Positions 43,085-50,312 of a DNA stretch of 64,000 nucleotides are shown piece after piece (within the stretch, counting starts at the first letter, position 1; each line of letters opens with the position of its first letter). Both the position numbers and the translations under genes were made by a program. The notes beneath the pieces were generated by a model. The model did not search any database, had not been told where the DNA came from, and worked only from the letters and a program-made list of their open reading frames with translations. Source of the stretch: Sandaracinobacteroides saxicola. GTDB taxonomy: Bacteria > Pseudomonadota > Alphaproteobacteria > Sphingomonadales > Sphingomonadaceae. Where the stretch lies: the NCBI RefSeq assembly GCF_014117445.1, contig NZ_CP059851.1:434001-498000 (forward strand), in the 5' to 3' direction.

Positions 43085-44157
43085 GCGCGCTGTTCGAGGC
43101 GCTGGCGGCGGACCCGACGCGTTGGGATTTCTTTGCCGTGGGCCGGGGGGTGGATGCGGCGCAGCCGGATCGTCCGCGGATCGGCGAGGCGCTGGATCCG
43201 GCGCAGGAGGCGCTGGACCTGGAGCATTACCCCTCCTTCAATTTTCCGCGTACCACGCTGGCGGAATATCGCGAGGCTGGCGAACGGGCGGGCAGGCGGC
43301 CGGGCATCCGGTCGCAGCATCTGGGGATGACCGGGCCGATGGGGCCGCTGCCCAGCCATCTGACCGAGATCGCCATCTATGAGCGCGGCCGCCGCGGGCC
43401 GACGCCGTTCGCCGATTTCCTCGACATGATTTCGGCGCGGGCGTTGCAGGGCTTTTACCGCGCCTGGGCGGACAGCACGCCCTGTGCCAACGCCGACCGG
43501 CCGCTGGACGACCGGTTCGCCGGCTATGTCGGCGCGGCGTCGGGGGTGACGGGGCTGGATTTTCTCGACCCGCGCTCGCGGGCGGCGCCGTCGGCGGATG
43601 CGGCGGCGTTCGATGACTGGCGGCGGCTGCCCTATGCCGGGCTGCTGGCCTCGCTGCGGTCGCCGGATGCCGTCGCGCGGACGCTGACGCATCTGCTGGG
43701 GCGACCGGTGCAGGTGCGGGAGGCGATCGGGCGCTGGCGGCCGGTGCCGGACGGGCAGCGCACGCGCATCGGACGGGCGCATGCCGGGCTGGGGCAGGGC
43801 GCGACGCTGGGGCGGCAATTCTATGCGGTGGAATTCGATGTCGGCCTGCGCATCCGTGCGCGCAGCATGGCGGAGCTGAACGACCTGTTGCCGGGCGGCA
43901 GTGCCCACCGGCTGCTGAGCGAGGCGGCGCGGTCGGTGTTGCCGCACCATGTCGACTGGCGGGCGCAGGTGGCGATCGACGAGGCGGCGGTTGAACCCGC
44001 GCGGCTGGGGCGCGCCCAGTTGGGCTGGACCGGCTGGATGGCGCCCAGGGGCAATGTTCAGGGTGGCGCGCCCTCTGGCGCGACGCGATTGCGCGAGGAT
44101 CTGGTTTTACGGGAACGGCCGGTGGCACCGGCGCATCAGACGGAGGAAATGGCATGA
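43057..44157 (+). CDS. tssG: T6SS baseplate protein TssG
   Basis: 366 aa. The family signature is visible in ALAADPTRWDFFAVGRGVDAA, EHYPSFNFPRTTLAEY, GMTGPMGPLPSHLTEIAIYERG and FLDMISARALQGFYRAWADSTP; the C-terminal half holds GQGATLGRQFYAVEFDVGLRIRARSM. It sits in the baseplate wedge core with TssF. The ATG at 43057, preceded by GGGGGA, overlaps tssF by 28 nt and is chosen because the upstream in-frame codons lie inside the tssF C-terminus. The stop overlaps the clpV ATG. Confidence 0.94.
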   Translation: MGGPATDDLSALFEALAADPTRWDFFAVGRGVDAAQPDRPRIGEALDPAQEALDLEHYPSFNFPRTTLAEYREAGERAGRRPGIRSQHLGMTGPMGPLPSHLTEIAIYERGRRGPTPFADFLDMISARALQGFYRAWADSTPCANADRPLDDRFAGYVGAASGVTGLDFLDPRSRAAPSADAAAFDDWRRLPYAGLLASLRSPDAVARTLTHLLGRPVQVREAIGRWRPVPDGQRTRIGRAHAGLGQGATLGRQFYAVEFDVGLRIRARSMAELNDLLPGGSAHRLLSEAARSVLPHHVDWRAQVAIDEAAVEPARLGRAQLGWTGWMAPRGNVQGGAPSGATRLREDLVLRERPVAPAHQTEEMA

Positions 44158-46856
44158 CGGAGATCAGCAGGGCAGCCTTGTTCGGACGGCTGGCGCCATC
44201 GGCGCTGAAGGCGATCGAGACCGCGTTCGGATTTTGCAAGCTGCGCGGCAACCCCTATGTCGAGCTGGTGCACTGGCTGCACACGCTGAACGCCGATCCG
44301 AAGGGCGACCTGGCGGCGATCCGCGCGCATTTCGGCCTTGATGAGGGCCAGTTGGGCCGGGACACCGTGGCGGCGCTGGACAAGCTGCCGCGCGGGGCGA
44401 GCGCGGTCTCCGACCTGTCCGCGCATGTCGAGGAGGCGGTGGAGAAGGGCTGGCTCTATGGCAGCCTGATGTTCAACGCCGGGAAGGTGCGCGGCGGGCA
44501 CCTGCTGTTCGCGATGCTGAAGACGCCGAACCTGAAGAATGTGCTGGTGGGCGTGTCCAACGAGTATCGCAAGATCGACGCCGACAAGCTGGCGGCGGGG
44601 TTCGCGAGCATCACGGGGGGCAGCAGCGAGGCCGGCGAGAGCGGCGGGCTGGCGACGACCGGCGGCGGCGGCGGCGAGGGCGAGCCGGGGCTGGAGCCGG
44701 CGCAGGAGGGTTCGGCGCTGGCGAAGTTCAGTGTCGATCTGACCGCGAAGGCCCGGTCTGGCGAGATCGACAAGATCGTCGGCCGCGACGCGGAAATCCG
44801 GCAGGTGGTGGATATCCTGCTGCGGCGGCGGCAGAACAACCCGATCCTGACGGGCGAAGCGGGCGTGGGCAAGACCGCGGTGGTGGAGGGGTTCGCGCGG
44901 CGGATCGCCGATGGCGACGTGCCGCCGGTGTTGAAGAATGTGACGCTGCGCTCCCTGGACATCGGCCTGTTGCAGGCGGGTGCCTCCGTGAAGGGTGAGT
45001 TCGAGAAAAGGTTGCGGCAGGTGATCGACGAGGTGGAGGCCGCCTCCAGCCCGGTGATCCTGTTCATCGACGAGGCGCACACGCTGATCGGGGCGGGCGG
45101 CAGTGCCGGCACCGGGGATGCGGCGAACCTGTTGAAGCCGGCGCTGGCGCGCGGCAAGCTGCGGACGATCGCCGCCACCACCTGGGCGGAATATCGGCAG
45201 TATTTCGAGAAGGATCCGGCGCTGACGCGGCGGTTCCAGACGGTGAATGTCGGCGAGCCGGAGACCGACAAGGCGATTGCCATGCTGCGGTCGGTCAGCG
45301 ACGCGATGGTGAAGCATCACCAGGTGATCGTGCTGGATGAGGCGATCGAGGCGAGCGTGAAGCTCTCCCAGCGCTATATCCCGGCGCGGCAGCTGCCGGA
45401 CAAGGCGGTGAGCCTGCTGGATACCGCCTGCGCGCGGGTTGCGGTGTCTCAGCATGCGACCCCGGCGCCGGTGGAGGACCGGTTGCGGCGGGTGGAGCTG
45501 CTGGAGGTGGAGCTGGACATCGCGACACGCGAGGCGGCGAGCGGGCTGGGGCCGCAGAAGCGGATCGCCGAGGTGGAGGAAGCGCTGGCCGAGGCGCGTG
45601 CCGGCCTGGAGGAGGTGCGCGCCAAGTGGGACGGCGAGAAGGCCGCGGTGGAGGCGGTGATCGCGGCGCGGAGCGCGCGGGCCGATGCGGCGGCCGCCAG
45701 GGCCGCGGCGCCGGGCGACGAGGTGTCCGAGCAGGTGCCCGAGGAAGAGGAGGAGCAGGGCCGCCATGATGCGGCGCTGGCGGACGCGATGGCGGCGATG
45801 GCGGCGGCGCAGGGCGACGCGCCGATGGTGTTCGCGCAGGTCGATGCCAATGCGGTGGCGAGCGTGGTGGGCGACTGGACCGGGGTGCCCGTTGGCCGGA
45901 TGGTGAAGGACGAGATCGCCGGCGTGCTGACCATGGGGGCGCAGCTGAAAAAGCGGGTGATCGGCCAGGACCATGCCATGGACGCGATCGCCAAGCGGTT
46001 GCAGACCAGCCGGGCCAAGCTGGACAATCCGAACAAGCCGGTGGGCGTGTTCATGCTGTGCGGCCCATCGGGCGTGGGCAAGACCGAGACGGCGCATGCG
46101 CTGGCCGAGCTGATGTATGCCGGCGACGACAGCCTGATCGTGATCAACATGAGTGAGTTCCAGGAGGCGCATACCGTTTCCACGCTGAAGGGCGCGCCGG
46201 CGGGCTATGTCGGTTACGGGCAGGGCGGGGTGCTGACGGAGGCGGTGCGGCGCCGGCCCTATTCCATCGTGCTGCTGGACGAGGTGGAGAAGGCGCACCC
46301 CGATGTGCACGAGATGTTCTTCCAGGTGTTCGACAAGGGGTACATGGACGACAGCGAGGGGCGCTACATCGATTTCAAGAACACGCTGATCCTGCTGACG
46401 TCCAATGTCGGCACCGACATGATCATGGACATGACGGCCGATCCGGAGACGGCGCCCGATGACGAGACGCTGGGCAAGGCGCTGCGGCCGGAGCTGCTGA
46501 AGGTGTTTCCGCCGGCGCTGCTGGGGCGGTTGAACGTGCTGCCCTATTACCCGCTGTCACCCACCATGCTGGGCGGGATCGTGCGGTTGCAGCTGAACCG
46601 GATCGTGAAGCGGGTGGCGGAGAACCACAAGATCAAGCTGAGCTATGACCAGGGCGTGGTGGACCATATCGTCAGCCGCTGCACCGAAATCGCCAGCGGC
46701 GGGCGGATGATCGACAATATCCTGACCAACGCGATGCTGCCGCACCTGTCCACCGAACTGCTCGGCCGGATGGCGGACGGGGTGAGCGTGGCGGCGATCA
46801 ACATCACGGCGCCGGGCGATGAGCTGGAATATGAATTCGTGGCGGAGGCGGCGTGA
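44154..46856 (+). CDS. clpV: T6SS sheath-disassembly AAA+ ATPase TssH (ClpV)
   Basis: 900 aa. The order is an N-terminal Clp-N-like domain, a Gly/Ser linker (about 155-185), AAA1 with Walker A GEAGVGKT (about 234-241) and Walker B VILFIDEAHTLIG, a middle coiled-coil, AAA2 with Walker A GPSGVGKT (about 637-644) and Walker B SIVLLDEVEKAHPDV, and a C-terminal D2-small domain. The N-terminal helix RAALFGRLAPSALKAIETAFGFCKLRGNPYVELVHWL is ClpV-type rather than ClpB. It threads contracted TssB/TssC for recycling. The coiled-coil region is short and Glu-rich (PEEEEEQGRHD). Confidence 0.96.
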   Translation: MTEISRAALFGRLAPSALKAIETAFGFCKLRGNPYVELVHWLHTLNADPKGDLAAIRAHFGLDEGQLGRDTVAALDKLPRGASAVSDLSAHVEEAVEKGWLYGSLMFNAGKVRGGHLLFAMLKTPNLKNVLVGVSNEYRKIDADKLAAGFASITGGSSEAGESGGLATTGGGGGEGEPGLEPAQEGSALAKFSVDLTAKARSGEIDKIVGRDAEIRQVVDILLRRRQNNPILTGEAGVGKTAVVEGFARRIADGDVPPVLKNVTLRSLDIGLLQAGASVKGEFEKRLRQVIDEVEAASSPVILFIDEAHTLIGAGGSAGTGDAANLLKPALARGKLRTIAATTWAEYRQYFEKDPALTRRFQTVNVGEPETDKAIAMLRSVSDAMVKHHQVIVLDEAIEASVKLSQRYIPARQLPDKAVSLLDTACARVAVSQHATPAPVEDRLRRVELLEVELDIATREAASGLGPQKRIAEVEEALAEARAGLEEVRAKWDGEKAAVEAVIAARSARADAAAARAAAPGDEVSEQVPEEEEEQGRHDAALADAMAAMAAAQGDAPMVFAQVDANAVASVVGDWTGVPVGRMVKDEIAGVLTMGAQLKKRVIGQDHAMDAIAKRLQTSRAKLDNPNKPVGVFMLCGPSGVGKTETAHALAELMYAGDDSLIVINMSEFQEAHTVSTLKGAPAGYVGYGQGGVLTEAVRRRPYSIVLLDEVEKAHPDVHEMFFQVFDKGYMDDSEGRYIDFKNTLILLTSNVGTDMIMDMTADPETAPDDETLGKALRPELLKVFPPALLGRLNVLPYYPLSPTMLGGIVRLQLNRIVKRVAENHKIKLSYDQGVVDHIVSRCTEIASGGRMIDNILTNAMLPHLSTELLGRMADGVSVAAINITAPGDELEYEFVAEAA

Positions 46857-46895
46857 GCCGGCGGATGGGTGCGGCGGGATGAGGCGGCGACGACC

Positions 46896-47480
46896 ATGAC
46901 TGGATCGACGCCGATCGGAGGCTTTGTCGCCTCTTCCCAGAACCTGCACGGCCGCACCTGGGCGGAGGTGGAGGAGATATTGGGCTTTAACCGCGGCCGG
47001 TTCAATGATGGCGGCACGGTGTGGCGGATAGCGCCAGGCGGGCCGCTGGAGGCCTTTGTCAATGCGCCGACACCGGCCAGTTTCGCCGCGCTGGGGATGG
47101 TGATCGCGGGGTTCAACGACGAACGCGGCAGGCGTGACTGGTCGGCAATGGAGAAGGATGCGCGGAACAATGGCTATAGCGTGCAGAGCATCCTGCGCGA
47201 CCGTGCCGACTATGTCCGGAGCGCGCCGATGTTCGATACCAGCGCCGCAGCGAGGGCACTGCTGCTGGCGGAAATGGTCAGCATGATGGCTTGCGGAGCG
47301 ACTCTGGTGAAACTGCGGCCCAACCGGCCGCACGATCCGGGACGGGAGGCTGTATATCAGTATCCGGCAGGCGGCGGCATCCGGGAGTATTTTCTGGTAA
47401 CGCCGCAACTGTTTGTCCCCTGGATGAACTTTGGCGCGGGCGAGGCGGCGCGCCAGGGCCGTTTCCTGAGCCAGCCATGA
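46896..47480 (+). CDS. Unrecognised protein encoded between clpV and tssK
   Basis: 194 aa from the ATG at 46896; a GTG at 46869 would add nine residues. I do not recognise a family. The sequence is globular with no signal peptide or membrane segment. Visible features: NLHGRTWAEVEEILGFNRGRF near the start, WSAMEKDARNNGYSVQSIL in the middle, and a hydrophobic helix AARALLLAEMVSMMACGATLV followed by a beta-rich tail YQYPAGGGIREYFLVTPQLFVPWMNFG. The DNA is visibly poorer in G/C at third positions (ATA, TTG, TTT and TAT codons) than clpV or tssK, which points to separate acquisition. Position inside the structural operon suggests an effector, an effector partner or a lineage-specific component. 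This is inference. Confidence 0.7.
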   Translation: MTGSTPIGGFVASSQNLHGRTWAEVEEILGFNRGRFNDGGTVWRIAPGGPLEAFVNAPTPASFAALGMVIAGFNDERGRRDWSAMEKDARNNGYSVQSILRDRADYVRSAPMFDTSAAARALLLAEMVSMMACGATLVKLRPNRPHDPGREAVYQYPAGGGIREYFLVTPQLFVPWMNFGAGEAARQGRFLSQP

Positions 47481-47581
47481 GCGGGGAACCCGATGCAAAA
47501 CGGTTGCAGGTGATGCAATATGGTTCCAAGTTTGCCGAGCGGCCTTCACATGCCGTTGTGGGGGGAGCCGTGAGAAGCTGA
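47477..47581 (+). CDS. 34-codon small ORF bridging the unknown gene and tssK
   Basis: The ATG overlaps the upstream stop (ATGA) and its TGA overlaps the tssK ATG (TGATG). The 34-residue product starts MSGEPDAKRLQVMQYGSK and has no known motif. The exact double overlap suggests it is translated and couples ribosomes from the unknown gene into tssK. No ribosome site of its own is evident before tssK other than GGGGGGAG inside this ORF. Confidence 0.5.
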   Translation: MSGEPDAKRLQVMQYGSKFAERPSHAVVGGAVRS

Positions 47582-48918
47582 TGTCGAACCATCCGGTCTG
47601 GTCTGAGGGGCTGTTCCTTCGTCCGCAGCATTTGCAGCTGAGCGACGCGGCGCGGGAGGCGGCGTTGCATGCGCGGTTGGGGGGGGCGGTGCTGCACCCC
47701 TGGGGGCTGGTGGAGCTGGCGCTGGACGAGGACCTGGCGTCGGATGCCAAGGCCGGCGTGCGGCGGCTGGTGGCGGTCCTGCCCGATGGCGAGGTGGTGG
47801 CGGTGCCGGGCGGGCTGGCGCCGCCGCCGGCGTTCGATGTCGATGACCAGGTGCGCGGCGAGCTGCTGTATCTGACCCTGCCGGCGCGGCAGGAGGGGGC
47901 GGTGATGTATGCCCGGGCGTCTGCCGAGAATGCCAGCATCGCGCGATACCATATCGCCGAGCGCAATGCGGTGGACCAGGCCGATCCCGACCGCGCGGTG
48001 GAGACGGTGGAGGTGGCGGTGCCGAACCTGCGCTTCGGCATCGAGGAGGCCGACCTGGCGGGGCGGACGAAGATCGGCATCGCGCGCATCCGCGAGCGGG
48101 TGGGCAAGCGGGTGGTGTGGGACGAGACCTATATCCCGCCGCTGCTCGACATCCGGGCGTCGCCGGCGCTGAGCGGGTTTCTGATCGATATCCTGGGCCG
48201 GCTGGAGCAGCGGCAGGAGGAGCTTTCGATGCGGGCGGTGGAGGGGGCGGATGGCGGCAGCGAGACCTTCGCCGCCTATCTGCTGTTGCAGCTGCTCAAC
48301 CGCTGGCAGCCGGCGCTGCGGCATGTGCAGCGGCTGGAGCGGGTGCATCCGGAGCGGCTGTTCGCCGATTTCCTGGCGTTCGCGGGCGAGCTGGCGACGT
48401 TCACGCGGGCCGACCGGCGGCCGACGGATTTTCCCCCCTATGACCATGAGGATCTGGAGGCCTGTTTCAAGCCGGTGGTGGAGGCGCTGCGGGCCGGGCT
48501 GTCGACCGAGTTCAGCCGTTCCGCGGTGCAGCTGGAGCTGAAGCTGATCCAGCCGGGGGCCTATGTGTCGACGATCACCGACCGGGGGCTGTATGACCAG
48601 GGCCGCTTCTACCTGGCGGTGAGCACGCGGCGGCCGGCGGACGAGGTGCGGCGGGCGCTGCCGAGCGTGGTGAAGATCGGCGCGGTGACGAAGATGCAGC
48701 AGCTGGTGCAGGCGGCACTGCCGGGCGTGCCGCTGTCGGCGATCGCGGCGCCGCCGCAGCAGATCCGGGCGATGGCCGGCTATGTCTATTTCGAGCTCGA
48801 CCGCAGCCACCCGGACTGGAAGGATTTTTCCACCGCGCCGGCGCTGGGGCTGTATATTGCCGGTGAATGGCCGGAACTGGCCATGGAGCTGTGGTGCGTG
48901 AGGAGGCAGGCGCGATGA
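47581..48918 (+). CDS. tssK: T6SS baseplate protein TssK
   Basis: 445 aa. VWSEGLFLRPQHLQLSD is the TssK N-terminal signature; the shoulder domain contains RYHIAERNAVDQ and the C-terminal neck and head domain contains PGAYVSTITDRGLYDQGRFYLAV and AIAAPPQQIRAMAGYVYFELDRSHPDWKDF. TssK trimers dock the baseplate to TssL and TssM at the inner membrane; the fold derives from phage receptor-binding proteins. The start is preceded by GGGGGGAG. The stop overlaps the tssL ATG. Confidence 0.95.
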   Translation: MSNHPVWSEGLFLRPQHLQLSDAAREAALHARLGGAVLHPWGLVELALDEDLASDAKAGVRRLVAVLPDGEVVAVPGGLAPPPAFDVDDQVRGELLYLTLPARQEGAVMYARASAENASIARYHIAERNAVDQADPDRAVETVEVAVPNLRFGIEEADLAGRTKIGIARIRERVGKRVVWDETYIPPLLDIRASPALSGFLIDILGRLEQRQEELSMRAVEGADGGSETFAAYLLLQLLNRWQPALRHVQRLERVHPERLFADFLAFAGELATFTRADRRPTDFPPYDHEDLEACFKPVVEALRAGLSTEFSRSAVQLELKLIQPGAYVSTITDRGLYDQGRFYLAVSTRRPADEVRRALPSVVKIGAVTKMQQLVQAALPGVPLSAIAAPPQQIRAMAGYVYFELDRSHPDWKDFSTAPALGLYIAGEWPELAMELWCVRRQAR

Positions 48919-50297
48919 GCGATCCGACAGGCCCGCAGAAGACGGTGTTCCGCCCCTCGCCGCTGGCGGCGGCGCAGGGCGGTGGCGAGAAGACGACGTT
49001 CCAGCCGCTTCCCCCAGCAGGGGGGCCGCCGCCCGCGCCGGGGGTGCCCATGGCGGCGGCGGGTGCGGCGCCGCGGGCCTGGGCGGATGATGATGTGCCG
49101 CCGTTGGATGTGCCGATGCGGGTGCGCAATCCGCTGACCGCGGCGGCGGCGCGTCTGCTGGCGCTGGCGGCCGCCGTGCAGGCCGACCGGCAGGTGGCCG
49201 ATGTGGGTGCGCTGCGGGCGCGGGCCGACGGCGAGGCGAAGGCGTTCGAGAAGGTGCTGGCGGCGCTGGGGCTGACCCAGGAGGACAATGCCCGGGCGCG
49301 CTATGCCGTGCTGGCGACGGTGGATGACGTGGTGCAGAACCTGCCAGGCGGCGCGCAGTCCGACTGGGCGCGCAACAGCCTGGTGGTGGCGAGCTTCGGG
49401 CAGGCGTTCGGGGGCGACCAGTTTTTCACCATCCTGGACGCGATGCTGGCGCGGCCGGCGGCGCATGTCGACATGCTGGAGCTGTATCACGCCTGTCTGG
49501 CGGTGGGCTTCATGGGCCGGGCGCGGGTGGCGCCGGACGGGCAGCAGACGTTGCAGGCGCGGATGGCGGCAATTTTCGCGGCGCTGTCGGGCATCAGGCC
49601 GAGGCCGGAAACCGACCTGGTGCCGGCCTGGGCGGGGGTGCCGACGCCGATGCGCAAGGTCGGCTGGCTGGCGCGCGCGGCGATCATCGCGGCGGCGGTG
49701 CTGGCGGTGCTGCTGCTGGTGTTCGCGGCGCTGAAATTCTTTCTGGACAGCCGCGACCAGCCGGCCTGGCTGGCGCTGCGGCAATTGCCGCCTGTCGCAC
49801 AGGCGCGGATCGACCGGGTGGGGGGGGATGTGGCGGTGGCGCCGTCCGGCCAGCTGGAGCGGGTGCGGGGGCGGCTGGCGAACAGCTGCATCCAGGCGCT
49901 GGACGATGGCGCGACCATCCGCCTGGTGATCGCGGCCTGTCCGGGCATCCCGTCGGGCATGTTCGACCGGGGGGCGGCGGATGTGTCCGACGCCTATCGG
50001 CCGCTGATCGAGGAGGCCGGGCGGGCGCTGAAGCCGGAGCCGGGGGCGATCGCTGTGGTGGCGCATACCGACAGCGACCCGATCCGCGGCGCGCTGGCTG
50101 CGACCTATCCTGACAATATGGCGCTGTCGCAGGCGCGGGCGGCCTCTGTGGCGGCGCTGCTGGAAGGCGTGGTCGGCGATCCGGCGCGGCTGTCGGCGGA
50201 CGGGCGCGGCGACCGCGAGCCGGTGGACCGGGCGGACACGGCGGAAGCGAAAGCGAAGAACCGGCGGGTCGAGCTGGTCATTCCACGCAGTGAATAA
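48915..50297 (+). CDS. tssL: T6SS membrane protein TssL with C-terminal peptidoglycan-binding domain
   Basis: 460 aa, an extended TssL. A Pro/Ala-rich cytoplasmic N-terminus (1-65) contains two short motifs, KTVFRPSP (Thr10) and KTTFQPLP (Thr27/28). The DotU-like domain (about 70-235) has RYAVLATVDDVVQNLP and LELYHACLAVGFMGR. One membrane helix follows (about 252-276), then a periplasmic OmpA-like domain (about 300-460) with VVAHTDSDPIRG, NMALSQARAASVAALL and NRRVELVIP. It anchors the membrane complex and binds the cell wall itself. The N-terminal threonines resemble the PpkA-phosphorylated, Fha-bound threonine of Agrobacterium TssL. Confidence 0.94.
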   Translation: MSDPTGPQKTVFRPSPLAAAQGGGEKTTFQPLPPAGGPPPAPGVPMAAAGAAPRAWADDDVPPLDVPMRVRNPLTAAAARLLALAAAVQADRQVADVGALRARADGEAKAFEKVLAALGLTQEDNARARYAVLATVDDVVQNLPGGAQSDWARNSLVVASFGQAFGGDQFFTILDAMLARPAAHVDMLELYHACLAVGFMGRARVAPDGQQTLQARMAAIFAALSGIRPRPETDLVPAWAGVPTPMRKVGWLARAAIIAAAVLAVLLLVFAALKFFLDSRDQPAWLALRQLPPVAQARIDRVGGDVAVAPSGQLERVRGRLANSCIQALDDGATIRLVIAACPGIPSGMFDRGAADVSDAYRPLIEEAGRALKPEPGAIAVVAHTDSDPIRGALAATYPDNMALSQARAASVAALLEGVVGDPARLSADGRGDREPVDRADTAEAKAKNRRVELVIPRSE

Positions 50298-50312
50298 GGG
50301 GGGGCGCGAGTG

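Noticed and set aside
46896-47480. Unknown T6SS gene as TssJ or an immunity lipoprotein
   Set aside because: It has no signal peptide or lipobox, so it cannot be the outer-membrane lipoprotein.
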